Positions 1-7,996 of a DNA stretch of 64,000 nucleotides are shown piece after piece. The position numbers were made by a program, and so were the translations under genes. The notes beneath the pieces were generated by a model. That model did not search any database. It was not told where the DNA came from and worked only from the letters and a program-made list of their open reading frames with translations. Within the stretch, counting starts at the first letter, position 1, and each line of letters begins with the position of its first letter. The stretch comes from Streptomyces lunaelactis (GTDB taxonomy: Bacteria; Actinomycetota; Actinomycetes; Streptomycetales; Streptomycetaceae), in contig NZ_CP026304.1 of NCBI RefSeq assembly GCF_003054555.1, positions 1,798,001 through 1,862,000 on the forward strand. Direction: 5' to 3'.

Positions 1-710
1 CGGTGACCGGGCGGGCCGCCCTCGGCCCCGTGCTCGACAAGGCCTTCGCGACCTTCGTGGGCCGCGAGCCGATCGCGCAGGCGCACGGCATGACCGTGAC
101 CGAGCTGGCGCGGCTGTTCAACGACGAGTTCCTGACGAAGCCGGTTGAACTGGAGACGGTACGGATGTCGGGCTGGCGGCGTTCGGACTTCTTCGACGAC
201 ACGGGCCTGCCGTGGGTGCCGCCGAGCCCCAATATGCCGACGCCTCAGACCGCGCTCGTCTACTCGGGTACCTGCCTGTTCGAGGGGACGAACCTCTCGG
301 AGGGGCGCGGCACGACACGGCCGTTCGAGCTGCTCGGCGCCGAGGGCATCGACCGCCGCTGGGCTCAGGCCGCGAACGCCCTGGAGCTGCCGGGCGTCCG
401 CTTCCGCGAGGCGTACTTCGCCCCGACGTTCTCCAAGTTCCAGGGCAGGACGATCGGCGGGGTCCAACTGCACATCCACGACCGGACGTCGTACGACCCG
501 GTGCGCACGGGGATCGCGCTGCTGGTGACGGCGAAGCGGACCTGGAGCGGCTTCGCCTGGCGGCCGGACAACTGGATCGACAAGCTGACGGGCTCGGCGA
601 ACGTACGCACGATGATCGACGCGGGCGCCGGGACGGACGAGGTCGTGGGGGCGTGGCAGGGCGACCTTGCCGCGTTCAGGGCCGTACGGAAGGGATATCT
701 GCGGTACTGA
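1..710 (+). CDS. NamZ-like exo-beta-N-acetylmuramidase (DUF1343), C-terminal part
   Basis: The reading frame is open at the left edge, so only about the last 235 residues are present. The motif GTCLFEGTNLSEGRGTTRPFE (about residues 90-110 of the visible part) and the later 'GGVQLHIHDR' are hallmarks of the DUF1343 family. Its characterised member NamZ removes terminal N-acetylmuramic acid from the non-reducing end of muropeptides during cell-wall turnover. The N-terminal part, where a signal peptide would lie, is outside the window, so secretion cannot be judged. The family call is firm. The exact substrate is inferred from the family. Confidence 0.85.
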   Translation, partial: VTGRAALGPVLDKAFATFVGREPIAQAHGMTVTELARLFNDEFLTKPVELETVRMSGWRRSDFFDDTGLPWVPPSPNMPTPQTALVYSGTCLFEGTNLSEGRGTTRPFELLGAEGIDRRWAQAANALELPGVRFREAYFAPTFSKFQGRTIGGVQLHIHDRTSYDPVRTGIALLVTAKRTWSGFAWRPDNWIDKLTGSANVRTMIDAGAGTDEVVGAWQGDLAAFRAVRKGYLRY

Positions 711-831
711 CCGGGGACCGTATGCGACCGGTCCAGGTCGACAATGGCCGACATGTGTCATAGGTATGGCCCTCCCTCCCCCCGCGCAGGATGCTGTTCG
801 AACAGGGGACGGTAACGGGGAGGGGCAGGTC

Positions 832-2133
832 ATGCCGGAGATGAGCGTGCGGCCGTACCGGGAAATCACCTTCGACGCGGACGGCGATGTCAACGCCGGG
901 CAGCGTGACCGATTGGCGGAAACGGATGTCACCGATCTGGTGATGTTCGCCCACGGGTGGAACAACTCGCCCTCGGTCGCCGCCCAGCTGTACTCCGCCT
1001 TCTTCGCACCCTTCCCGGGGCTGCTGGCGCACTCGCCGGGGGTGCGGCTGGGGTACGTGGGTGTCGTGTGGCCGTCGATGCGTTTCACGGACGAGCCGAT
1101 CCCCGACTTCAGGCCCTCGGCCGTCGCGCCTGTGGAGGCCCGCCTGGACAAGGCCACCCAGGACGCCCTGACCGAACTCTTCCCGGGACACACGGAGACG
1201 GTGGAGCGCCTGGCCCAACTGCTCGACGAACAGCCCGAGTCGGAGGCGGCGTTCGCGGAGTTCGGCATGCTGGCACGGCAGTTGGCGGAGGTGCCGCCCG
1301 GCGGCCTGGAGGCTCGCTTCACGGACGATCTGCCGCAGGACGAGCAGAGCCCCCCGGCCGTGCTGTACGAGAACACCCTCGCCATGTGCCGCAGGTTCAG
1401 CCTGGCACTGGACGAGACCGGAGCGGTGACTGAGAAGCCCGCCGCACCCTCCTTCTCGCTCGGCGGCGGGCTCAAGACGGTGTGGAAGGGCGCGAAGGAG
1501 CTACTGCGGCAGACCACGTACTACGCGATGAAGCGGCGCGCCGGGACGGTCGGCGAGCTGGGGCTCGGGCCGCTGCTCGGGCAGCTCGCGCGGTCCTCCC
1601 CCACTGTGCGCGTGCATCTGGTCGGGCACAGTCAGGGGGCCCGGCTGGTCTCGTTCGCGCTGCGCGGACTGCCCGACGGCGCACGCAACGTGAAATCACT
1701 GACGCTCCTTCAGGGAGCCTTTTCCCACTATGCGTTCGCATCGAGTCTGCCGCACGCACCGCACACCGGCGGCGCCCTGTGCACCATGGATCATCGGGTC
1801 GACGGGCCGGTGGTCGCCTGCTATTCGCGGCACGACAGCGCGCTCGGGGTGATCTACCCGCTGGCGTCGAGTCTGGCCGGGGACTCGGCGACCGCGGCCG
1901 GACTCGACAAACGGTGGTGGGCGATGGGCCACGACGGCATCCAGGCCGTCCCGCGGACACCGCGGCTGACCTTGGACGAGGCGCTGCGCGACGGGATACC
2001 GGGCTCGGGCTGCGTCAGTGTGGACACGGCGTCGGTGGTCCGGCGCGGCGGGCCGCCGTCGGGTGCGCACAGCGACATCTGTCATGCGGAGCTGGCCCGG
2101 GTGGTGCTCGCCGCGGGCCGCATCGGGCGCTGA
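832..2133 (+). CDS. Alpha/beta-hydrolase-fold protein, 433 aa
   Basis: The ATG at 832 is chosen because a G-rich ribosome binding site (GGGGAGGGGC) precedes it; the frame is open upstream but has no better start. An oxyanion-type 'FAHGWNN' occurs near residue 40. A lipase-type nucleophile elbow GHSQG lies at about residues 264-268, and 'MGHDGIQA' near residue 364 could supply the catalytic histidine. There is no signal peptide or membrane segment, so it is probably cytoplasmic. About 200 residues of low similarity to ordinary hydrolases separate the two motifs. Serine hydrolase activity is inferred from the motifs; the substrate is unknown. It stands alone between the muramidase and a zinc-ribbon gene. 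Confidence 0.75.
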   Translation: MPEMSVRPYREITFDADGDVNAGQRDRLAETDVTDLVMFAHGWNNSPSVAAQLYSAFFAPFPGLLAHSPGVRLGYVGVVWPSMRFTDEPIPDFRPSAVAPVEARLDKATQDALTELFPGHTETVERLAQLLDEQPESEAAFAEFGMLARQLAEVPPGGLEARFTDDLPQDEQSPPAVLYENTLAMCRRFSLALDETGAVTEKPAAPSFSLGGGLKTVWKGAKELLRQTTYYAMKRRAGTVGELGLGPLLGQLARSSPTVRVHLVGHSQGARLVSFALRGLPDGARNVKSLTLLQGAFSHYAFASSLPHAPHTGGALCTMDHRVDGPVVACYSRHDSALGVIYPLASSLAGDSATAAGLDKRWWAMGHDGIQAVPRTPRLTLDEALRDGIPGSGCVSVDTASVVRRGGPPSGAHSDICHAELARVVLAAGRIGR

Positions 2134-2261
2134 ATCGCCGGGCGCCCGTGCGGGCGTCGGGCGTTACTGGCGGTAGGACTCGCGAGCGAGGTGAAGATGC
2201 GTCACCTTTTCCGATGGGCGCACGGGTGCGAGCGCGCGCCGGGCGATGTCCTGATGACCGT

Positions 2262-2277
2262 CATCGAATTTTCGATG
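2262..2277. promoter_or_regulatory. Perfect 16-bp palindrome, possible operator
   Basis: CATCGAATTTTCGATG consists of two 7-bp arms around a 2-bp centre. It lies 68 bp before the ATG of the zinc-ribbon gene. AT-rich symmetry is unusual in this GC-rich DNA. No protein is known to bind it. Confidence 0.35.
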
Positions 2278-2345
2278 GAGCCGGATCGGGTACTCGTACG
2301 TCCACTCTTTGACGTCGATGTACCAGCGACGGAGGTGGCAGTGCG

Positions 2346-2957
2346 ATGGCCGGTTTCCGGAGTCTTGCCAGACAGGTGCGCGATCCGCGGTGCGATCTGG
2401 CGCTCAGGCGCTATTCGCTACGGAAGTGCCTTGAGCGGTTTGCCCCTTATGGGCACCGGGCAACCTGGGATCATCTGTGCGGCAGGCACAGCATCGAGCC
2501 CGAGGACAGGGCGCCCGATCCGGCGCGGCTGGTGGCCGCGCTCGATGAACTGGAAGAGGCGCGGGCCGTCTGGCTCGCGTACGAGGAAAGTTTCGCGGAC
2601 CGCCGCAAGCGCGAGAAGCACGACGGACGGCGACGGCCCGGCTCCATCGACGACTGGCACCGCCGGACCTGGGGCGGGAACGGTGTCGCGCGCTGCGACA
2701 CCCCGGCCGCCCATCCTTCGGGCGCGCTCGGCGAGGTGCTGCGCCGACTGATCTCCGCGCTGGGGACGGACGCGGGAGCGGCCTGCCCGGTGTGCGAGGG
2801 AACCAGCATCGTATGGCGGCAGGATCTCGCCCATGAGCCGTGGTTCGGGCCGGTGTGCAGGGGCTGCGGCATCGTCGTGCCGCAGCCCGTTCTGACGTCC
2901 GAGGCCGTGGCGGCGGCGAAGCGGGCCGGGCGCAAGGACCTGGCGTCGGTGGCGTGA
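2346..2957 (+). CDS. Hypothetical protein with C-terminal zinc ribbon, 203 aa
   Basis: I do not recognise a named family. The first 130 residues are charged and helical-looking, with a run of basic and acidic residues near 'YEESFADRRKREKHDGRRR'. The C-terminal third has two CxxC pairs, CPVC near residue 147 and CRGC near residue 170, typical of a small zinc ribbon. The ATG at 2346 follows GGAGGTG at a good distance. No signal peptide or membrane segment is seen. It could be a nucleic-acid or protein-binding factor, but nothing in the sequence fixes a role. It is not in an obvious operon. Confidence 0.65.
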   Translation: MAGFRSLARQVRDPRCDLALRRYSLRKCLERFAPYGHRATWDHLCGRHSIEPEDRAPDPARLVAALDELEEARAVWLAYEESFADRRKREKHDGRRRPGSIDDWHRRTWGGNGVARCDTPAAHPSGALGEVLRRLISALGTDAGAACPVCEGTSIVWRQDLAHEPWFGPVCRGCGIVVPQPVLTSEAVAAAKRAGRKDLASVA

Positions 2958-3133
2958 GGGGACGACGCCTTGTCGCCGCGCGTCCTGGCCGACGCCCGCT
3001 CCTGACGGCATGGGGCGATCACAGTCCCGCAGACCGAACCGGGGGACGGTACCAGAGGCAATATTGAGTGGCCCAGAGGGATTCCCGGCACGCACAGTGG
3101 GGTCGATGCGAACCGCACCCGAGGAGCCCTGAC

Positions 3134-4228
3134 ATGTCGACGCTGCGCGTCACCGCCGAACTGCTGACCGTCCACGAGCACCCGAACGCCGACGCGCTCG
3201 AGCTGGCCCAGGTGGGTCTCTACCGCGCCGTCGTCGCCAAGGGTGCGTACCGCAGTGGTGACATCGCCGTCTACATCCCCGAGCAGGCCGTGCTCCCCAC
3301 GGAGTTGATCGAGGAGCTGGGGCTGACGGGGCGGCTGGCCGGAAGGGCGTCCGACCGGGTCAAGGCGGTGCGGCTGCGCGGGGAGCTGTCGCAGGGCATC
3401 GTGTGCCGGCCGCGGGCGGTCGCGGACATCGATCTCGCGCAGGCGGCCGCCGACGGCACGGACTTCGCGGAGCTGCTCTCGATCACCAAGTGGGCACCGC
3501 CCATCCCGCCCACGATGGACGGCGACGTGGAGAGGGCGCCGGACCTGCTGCCGTGGGTGGACATCGAGAACATCCAGCGCTACCCGGAGATCTTCGAGCC
3601 GGGCGAGCCCGTGGTGCTGACCGAGAAGCTGCACGGTTCGGCCTGCCTGATGACGTACAGCGTGGCGGGCGGCAGCGCCGAGGGCGATCCGGACGGCGGG
3701 CGCGTGCAGGTGTCGTCCAAGGGCTTCGGGTCCAAGGGCCTGGCGCTGAAGGAGGACCCGCGGAATCTGTACTGGCGGGCGATCCTCGGCCATGACGTCC
3801 CGGCCGTCGCGGCGCGCCTCGCCGCCAAGCTGGGGGCGAGCCGGGTCGGGCTCTTCGGCGAGGTGTACGGCGCCGGGGTGCAGGACCTCGTCTACGGTGC
3901 CGACGCTCGCTCCGAGGCGCTGGGTTACGCCGTCTTCGACGTGTCGGCCGAGATCGACGGCCAGGTCCGATGGCTGGACCCGGCCGGGCTGCTGGAGGGT
4001 GAACTGCCCCTGGTGCCACGGCTGTACGAGGGCCCGTACGACATCGAGAAGGTGCTGGAGCTGGCGAGCGGACGGGAGAGCGTGTCCGGGCGCGAGCTGC
4101 ATCTGCGCGAGGGCGTCGTGATCCGTCCGGCCACCGAGCGCTACAGCCCGGTGGTGGGCGGCAGGGCGATCGCCAAGGCGGTCAGCCCCGCGTATCTGAC
4201 CCGCAAGGGCGGCACGGAGTACGAGTAG
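3134..4228 (+). CDS. RNA ligase, DRB0094 (Rnl5) family, 364 aa
   Basis: This is an ATP-dependent RNA ligase of the family founded by Deinococcus DRB0094, which seals 3'-OH/5'-phosphate nicks in RNA. The N-terminal 130 residues match the OB-fold module that replaces the C-terminal domain of other ligases. The nucleotidyl-transferase motif I (EKLHGS) places the AMP-accepting lysine at residue 165. Later motifs include 'GLFGEVYG' near residue 240 and 'EGVVIRP' near residue 330. Length (364 aa) fits the family. The ATG at 3134 is used because the conserved N-terminus starts there and GAGGAG lies upstream. No end-processing partner (kinase, phosphatase or RtcB) is adjacent, so a repair role is only inferred. 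Confidence 0.88.
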   Translation: MSTLRVTAELLTVHEHPNADALELAQVGLYRAVVAKGAYRSGDIAVYIPEQAVLPTELIEELGLTGRLAGRASDRVKAVRLRGELSQGIVCRPRAVADIDLAQAAADGTDFAELLSITKWAPPIPPTMDGDVERAPDLLPWVDIENIQRYPEIFEPGEPVVLTEKLHGSACLMTYSVAGGSAEGDPDGGRVQVSSKGFGSKGLALKEDPRNLYWRAILGHDVPAVAARLAAKLGASRVGLFGEVYGAGVQDLVYGADARSEALGYAVFDVSAEIDGQVRWLDPAGLLEGELPLVPRLYEGPYDIEKVLELASGRESVSGRELHLREGVVIRPATERYSPVVGGRAIAKAVSPAYLTRKGGTEYE

Positions 4229-4280
4229 GAACGGCGGACAGGATCTGGGTGGGCCCGGCACGGGGGTGCGGGCCCACCTT

Positions 4281-4769
4281 TCACATCGCGCGCCGGCGCT
4301 CCGGCAGCAGCCGCGAGCCGGCCATCCGCTCGCCGAAGACGTCGTCCGGGTTGGACAGCACACAGGTCTCCAGCGAGAGACAGCCACAGCCGATGCAGTC
4401 GGTGAGATGGTCGCGGAGCCGGCCGAGCTGCCGGATGCGCTCGTCGAGCCCGGTACGCCAGGCCTCGGACAGCCGGGCCCAGTCCTCCCGGTCGGGCGTG
4501 CGCTCCTCGGGCAGTTCGGCGAGCGCGTCCCTGATGGTGGCGAGCGGGATTCCGACCCGCTGGGCGGCCCGCACGAAGGCGACGCGGCGCAGCGCGTCCC
4601 TTCCGTAGCGGCGCTGGTTTCCACTGGTCCGGCGGCTGCTGATCAGACCCTTGGACTCGTAGAAGTGCAGGGCGGACACGGCGGCACCGCTGCGCGCCGA
4701 CAGCTGGCCGACCGTGAGCTCGTGGATCTTCTCGGGAATCTGTGGCACTCCTCGAACCCTACTGGTCAT
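4281..4769 (-). CDS. soxR: Redox-sensing MerR-family regulator SoxR, 162 aa
   Basis: SoxR binds DNA as a dimer through an N-terminal MerR winged helix (about residues 14-80, '[25 protein letters not shown]') and senses redox-cycling compounds through a [2Fe-2S] cluster. The cluster ligands are visible as [12 protein letters not shown] (C-x2-C-x-C-x5-C) near residues 125-136. In streptomycetes SoxR responds to endogenous pigments rather than driving a SoxS cascade; that is family knowledge. The gene is divergent from the MaoC hydratase. The ATG at 4769 is taken as start; an in-frame GTG seven codons later is possible. Confidence 0.93.
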   Translation of the reverse strand: MTSRVRGVPQIPEKIHELTVGQLSARSGAAVSALHFYESKGLISSRRTSGNQRRYGRDALRRVAFVRAAQRVGIPLATIRDALAELPEERTPDREDWARLSEAWRTGLDERIRQLGRLRDHLTDCIGCGCLSLETCVLSNPDDVFGERMAGSRLLPERRRAM

Positions 4770-4801
4770 CCGTTGACAGGACCGCGCCCGCCCAACCATG
4801 C

Positions 4802-4817
4802 TGAGCAAGCGCTTAGA
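4802..4817. promoter_or_regulatory. Putative TetR operator copy 1 (before maoC)
   Basis: TGAGCAAGCGCTTAGA contains the palindromic core AAGCGCTT and lies 51 bp before the MaoC start. The identical 16 bases recur at 6054-6069 before the neighbouring TetR gene, which makes a shared operator likely. The core resembles operators of acyl-CoA-metabolism TetR repressors. Confidence 0.6.
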
Positions 4818-4868
4818 CAAGGGCTCGGAGAAGAGCTGTTGAACGCTTGAGAGGCAGGGACCAGGGAC

Positions 4869-5330
4869 ATGGCTGAGCCGAGGATCTTCACCTCCGCCGA
4901 TGAACTGCGCGCCGGAGTCGGCGAGCAGCTGGGGCACAGCGACTGGCTGGAGATCGAGCAGAAGCGGATCGACCTCTTCGCCGATGCCACCGGTGACCAC
5001 CAGTGGATCCATGTGGACCCGGAGCGGGCGGCGGGCGGCCCCTTCGGCACGACGATCGCGCACGGCTATCTGACGCTGTCGCTGCTGCCGACGCTCGTCC
5101 CGCAGATCCTGCGCGTCGAGGGCATGAAGATGGGCATCAACTACGGGACGAACAAGGTCCGTTTCCCCTCCCCCGTGCCCGTCGGCTCGCGGCTGCGCGC
5201 GTCGGCGGTCCTGCAGAGCGTCGAGGAGGCGGGCGGCGGTGTGCAGGTGACCGCCCTCGTCACGGTGGAACGCGAGGGCGGCGACAAGCCGGCCTGCGTG
5301 GCCGAGTCGGTGTCCCGCTACTACTTCTGA
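4869..5330 (+). CDS. MaoC-family hydratase, 153 aa
   Basis: A hot-dog-fold R-specific enoyl-CoA hydratase-like protein of the single-domain MaoC type. The catalytic signature is present: '[18 protein letters not shown]' (about residues 38-55, containing the Asp and His of the hydratase motif), followed by '[18 protein letters not shown]'. It would act on (2E)-enoyl-CoA thioesters in the cytoplasm. The gene is convergent with a TetR regulator, and both carry the same 16-bp upstream site, so it is probably repressed by that regulator. Its last codons lie in a 19-bp tandem duplication. The substrate is not determined by sequence. Confidence 0.9.
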   Translation: MAEPRIFTSADELRAGVGEQLGHSDWLEIEQKRIDLFADATGDHQWIHVDPERAAGGPFGTTIAHGYLTLSLLPTLVPQILRVEGMKMGINYGTNKVRFPSPVPVGSRLRASAVLQSVEEAGGGVQVTALVTVEREGGDKPACVAESVSRYYF

Positions 5331-5357
5331 GCGTCCGAACTACTTCTGAGCGTCCGA
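5320..5357. repeat. 19-bp perfect tandem duplication at convergent gene ends
   Basis: ACTACTTCTGAGCGTCCGA occurs twice head to tail (5320-5338 and 5339-5357). The first copy contains the last codons and stop of the MaoC gene. The second contains the last codons and stop of the TetR gene on the other strand. Each copy could encode either gene's end. Confidence 0.95.
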
Positions 5358-6008
5358 CACCGCTCCCGGACTACTGCTGCCGGACTGCTTCGGAGCGGAA
5401 ACCATGCGCAGGACGAGGTCGGCGTAGAGCGCGCCGACCTCGTCGGGCGTCCTGCGGCCCTTCGTGTTGAACCAGCGCGCCACATCGATGCAGAGCGACA
5501 GCACGGCGACCGTGGTGCCCGGCACATCAGGGACGTCGAACTCCCCGGCCTCGACTCCCTCGCGCAGAATGCCGCGTACGACGGCGTCGCTGCGGTGGCG
5601 CAGTTCAATGATCTCGGTGCGGTGGTCGGCGGAGAGCGCGTCGAGTTCGTACTGGACGACCCTCGCGGTGGTGTGCCGCCCGGCGTGCCAGCGGACGAAG
5701 GAACTGACGGCGTCGGCGAGCCGCTCGGAGGGCGTGCCCTCCGTGCCGGCCGCCGCCGAAAGGATCTCCAGGGCCTTGTCGTGCCCGATCCGGCTGATCC
5801 GGTGGAGCAGCTCTTCCTTGGTCTTGTAGTGGATGTAGAGCGCGGCCGGGCTCATCCCGGCACGGCCGGCGATGTCGCGGGTCGTCGTCGCGTGGTAGCC
5901 GCGCTCGGCGAAGGCCTCGACGGCGGCGACGAGAAGCTTTCTGGCCGCCTCGGGCGTGACCTCGTCCCACGGCATGTCCTCGCCGGCCGTGTCCTCCGCC
6001 GTGCTCAT
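5340..6008 (-). CDS. TetR/AcrR-family regulator, 222 aa
   Basis: The N-terminal helix-turn-helix is clear ('ARKLLVAAVEAFAERGYHATTTRDIAGRAGMSPAALYIHYKTKEELL', about residues 20-65). The remainder is a helical ligand-binding domain typical of acyl-CoA-responsive TetR proteins. ATG 6008 is chosen over an upstream ATG because AAGGAG lies 6-7 bases before it. A site identical to the one before maoC lies 45 bp upstream, so autoregulation together with control of maoC is the likely arrangement. The ligand is unknown; an acyl-CoA is a reasonable guess from the neighbour. Confidence 0.87.
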   Translation of the reverse strand: MSTAEDTAGEDMPWDEVTPEAARKLLVAAVEAFAERGYHATTTRDIAGRAGMSPAALYIHYKTKEELLHRISRIGHDKALEILSAAAGTEGTPSERLADAVSSFVRWHAGRHTTARVVQYELDALSADHRTEIIELRHRSDAVVRGILREGVEAGEFDVPDVPGTTVAVLSLCIDVARWFNTKGRRTPDEVGALYADLVLRMVSAPKQSGSSSPGAVSDAQK

Positions 6009-6053
6009 CGCTCGCTCCTTCTGTTCATCAGAACGCACACCATACCTCGAAGG

Positions 6054-6069
6054 TGAGCAAGCGCTTAGA
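6054..6069. promoter_or_regulatory. Putative TetR operator copy 2 (before tetR)
   Basis: TGAGCAAGCGCTTAGA is identical over 16 bases to 4802-4817 and lies 45 bp before the start of the TetR gene on the minus strand. This is consistent with autorepression. Confidence 0.6.
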
Positions 6070-6091
6070 GCCCTGGCGCGGCTTCCGTGAC

Positions 6092-6382
6092 TCAGAGCTG
6101 CTTCTGGAAGGGGTCGTGCTCGGCGAGCATCTTCTCCAGCCGGGCCTGGTCGACGCGGCTGACGATCTGACCCGCCTCCTGACGGTCCCTGATCACCTTG
6201 GCCAGCGTGAACGCCGAGGTGGTGAGGTAGAGGACGGCGATCGCCAGGAAGCTCCGCACCCAGGCGTTGGCGTCGAGGTACAGGATGCCGAGGCTGACGG
6301 CCGCCAGGGCGACCGCGAAGGATGCGACGGCCTGTCCGTAGAACGCCGCCGTGTTCTGCTGCTTGACCGGTGTTTCACTCAT
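6092..6382 (-). CDS. YiaA/YiaB-family small membrane protein, 96 aa
   Basis: A small inner-membrane protein with two predicted transmembrane helices, about residues 15-40 ('FYGQAVASFAVALAAVSLGILYL') and 45-68 ('WVRSFLAIAVLYLTTSAFTLAKVIRDRQE'). This matches the two-helix YiaAB domain. The C-terminal 30 residues are charged and probably cytoplasmic. Start ATG 6382 gives MSETPVKQQN; an upstream in-frame ATG adds four residues without a better ribosome site. Function of the family is unknown; members are linked to stress in some bacteria. Confidence 0.8.
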   Translation of the reverse strand: MSETPVKQQNTAAFYGQAVASFAVALAAVSLGILYLDANAWVRSFLAIAVLYLTTSAFTLAKVIRDRQEAGQIVSRVDQARLEKMLAEHDPFQKQL

Positions 6383-6537
6383 GTCGGTCAGCATCGGCCG
6401 TTACGGCCCGCGCGACCTCCGCTCCCGTACTCACCTGCGTACTCAGAAAGCGGAGAGTCCGGCCTTGAGAAGGCCGGGACTGCCCACGGTCGACTTGTCG
6501 ATGTTCTCGGCGGGTCCCTACTCGGTCCCCCGCTTTT

Positions 6538-6554
6538 AACTATCACTGCTAGTT
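6538..6554. promoter_or_regulatory. Putative TetR operator over the -35 region
   Basis: AACTATCACTGCTAGTT is an inverted repeat (AACTA/TAGTT) 30 bp before the TetR gene at 6584. A -10-like TACCAT at 6571-6576 would start transcription at or next to the ATG, so the operator would cover the -35 region. Its reverse complement matches 11827-11843 at 15 of 17 positions. Confidence 0.6.
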
Positions 6555-6583
6555 TCCAGTTCGCAGGCCCTACCATGTGCCGC

Positions 6584-7249
6584 ATGGCCCGACCGCGCAA
6601 GCCCCTCCTCAGCAGAGAACGCATCGTCGAAACGGCGAGCGCGCTCGTGGACTCGGAGGGACTCGAGGCCGTCTCCACCCGGCGGCTGGCCGCCGAGCTG
6701 GGCGTCAGCGGGCCCTCCCTCTACAACCACTTCCGCACCAAGGACGAGATCCTCGAAGCCGTCGCCGACGCGGTCAGCGCCCAGGTCGACCTGTCGATGT
6801 TCGATCAGGACGACGAACGCGACTGGCGCACCGCGCTGCACGACTGGGCCGTCTCCTACCGCGCCGCCCTGACCGCCCACCCCCACACGGTCCCGATCCT
6901 GGCCCGCGGCCCCGGCCGCCGCCCGGCCGGCCTGCGCGTGGCCGACGCGGTCTTCGGCGCGATGGTCCGCGCGGGCTGGCCGCCGGCCCAGGCGACCTGT
7001 ATCGGTGCCCTGATGCGGTACTTCATCACCGGCTCGGCACTCGGCTCCTTCGCCCTCGGGTTCGTCGACGACGAGACGGCGTACGACCCGGCCGACTATC
7101 CGCACCTCGGCCAGGCGCATCTGCTCGCGGAGCGGCAGCAGAAGGTGGACGAGGGCGCCTTCGAGACGGGGCTGCGGGCGCTGTTGGACGGGCTGGCCGT
7201 GCAGTACGAGACAGGGGCAGAGAAAGGTTCGGCCGCTGCCGAACAGTGA
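6584..7249 (+). CDS. TetR-family regulator with TetR-like C-terminal domain, 221 aa
   Basis: The N-terminal helix-turn-helix spans about residues 9-55 ('LLSRERIVETASALVDSEGLEAVSTRRLAAELGVSGPSLYNHFRTKDEIL'), and the C-terminal part resembles the TetR-C ligand-binding class. The ATG at 6584 fits a leaderless transcript from TACCAT at 6571-6576. The palindrome at 6538-6554 suggests autorepression. A near copy upstream of the aldehyde/alcohol dehydrogenase operon (11827-11843) suggests that operon is a second target, possibly with an aldehyde- or alcohol-like inducer. That link is inferred from the site match alone. Confidence 0.87.
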   Translation: MARPRKPLLSRERIVETASALVDSEGLEAVSTRRLAAELGVSGPSLYNHFRTKDEILEAVADAVSAQVDLSMFDQDDERDWRTALHDWAVSYRAALTAHPHTVPILARGPGRRPAGLRVADAVFGAMVRAGWPPAQATCIGALMRYFITGSALGSFALGFVDDETAYDPADYPHLGQAHLLAERQQKVDEGAFETGLRALLDGLAVQYETGAEKGSAAAEQ

Positions 7250-7268
7250 GTGCGCCATCCTGGAGTGC

Positions 7269-7964
7269 ATGAGCTCCTCCCGAGATCTGGCCGCGCTGGC
7301 CGCTCTGCTCGCCGACGACACCCGCGCCTCCTTCTGTCTCGCCCTGCTCGACGGGCGCGCCTGGACCGCGGGGGAGCTGGCGCGGCGCGCCGGAGTCGCG
7401 CCGTCGACCGCCAGCGAGCATCTCGGGAAGCTCGTGGCCGGCGGGCTGCTCGCCGAGGAGCGTCAGGGGCGGCACCGCTATGTGCGCCTCGCCGACGAGC
7501 GGGTCGCGCATCTGGTCGAGGAGCTGACCTCGTACGCCGGCCCCGGTCCCGAGCGGCCGGGGACGTTGCGGGCGGCGAACGCGCGCGGCGCCATGGCCCG
7601 CGGGCGGACCTGCTACGACCATCTCGCCGGGCGGCTCGGCATCACGATCACCGAGGCCATGACCGCACGCGGGCTGCTGCACCAGGACACCGGCTTCGCG
7701 CTGACCGTTCAAGGGACGGACTGGTTCCGGGAGTTGGGGCTTTCGCTGGAGCGCACGGGCCGGCGGCCGCTCGTGCGGTCGTGCCTGGACTGGACCGAGC
7801 GCAGGCCGCATCTTGCGGGCGTCGCGGGGGCCGAGCTGTGCCGCCATGCGCTGGCGGCGGGCTGGTGCGTACGGATCGGGTCGGAGCGCGCCGTGAAGGT
7901 GACCGCGGACGGGGAGCGGGCGCTGGCCGAGCTGCTCGGCATCGAGCCCGGAGTATTGCGGTGA
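7269..7964 (+). CDS. ArsR-family winged-helix regulator, 231 aa
   Basis: The N-terminal 80 residues form an ArsR-type winged helix ('ALAALLADDTRASFCLALLDGRAWTAGELARRAGVAPSTASEHLGKLVAGGLLAEERQGRHRYVRLA'). The C-terminal 140 residues are an effector or dimerisation region of the larger actinobacterial ArsR class (about 230 aa), with a second helix-rich part around 'YDHLAGRLGITITEAMTARGLL'. No cysteine metal-binding motif of the CxCxxC type is seen in the helix-turn-helix, so a metal role is not supported. The gene lies 32 bp before the EamA transporter on the same strand and could control it. Confidence 0.85.
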   Translation: MSSSRDLAALAALLADDTRASFCLALLDGRAWTAGELARRAGVAPSTASEHLGKLVAGGLLAEERQGRHRYVRLADERVAHLVEELTSYAGPGPERPGTLRAANARGAMARGRTCYDHLAGRLGITITEAMTARGLLHQDTGFALTVQGTDWFRELGLSLERTGRRPLVRSCLDWTERRPHLAGVAGAELCRHALAAGWCVRIGSERAVKVTADGERALAELLGIEPGVLR

Positions 7965-7984
7965 ACGCCGAAGGGCCGGAGCCG

Positions 7985-7990
7985 TACGGT
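7985..7990 (+). promoter_or_regulatory. -10-like TACGGT, probable leaderless start of the EamA gene
   Basis: TACGGT ends seven bases before the ATG at 7997, the spacing expected if transcription begins at the start codon. No ribosome binding site precedes that ATG. Confidence 0.4.
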
Positions 7991-7996
7991 CGGGCC

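Noticed and set aside
2471..4624. 717-codon open frame on the minus strand across the zinc-ribbon and RNA ligase genes
   Set aside because: It is the antisense of two well-supported genes, has arginine/proline-heavy composition, and matches no family. High-GC DNA leaves such frames open by codon bias.
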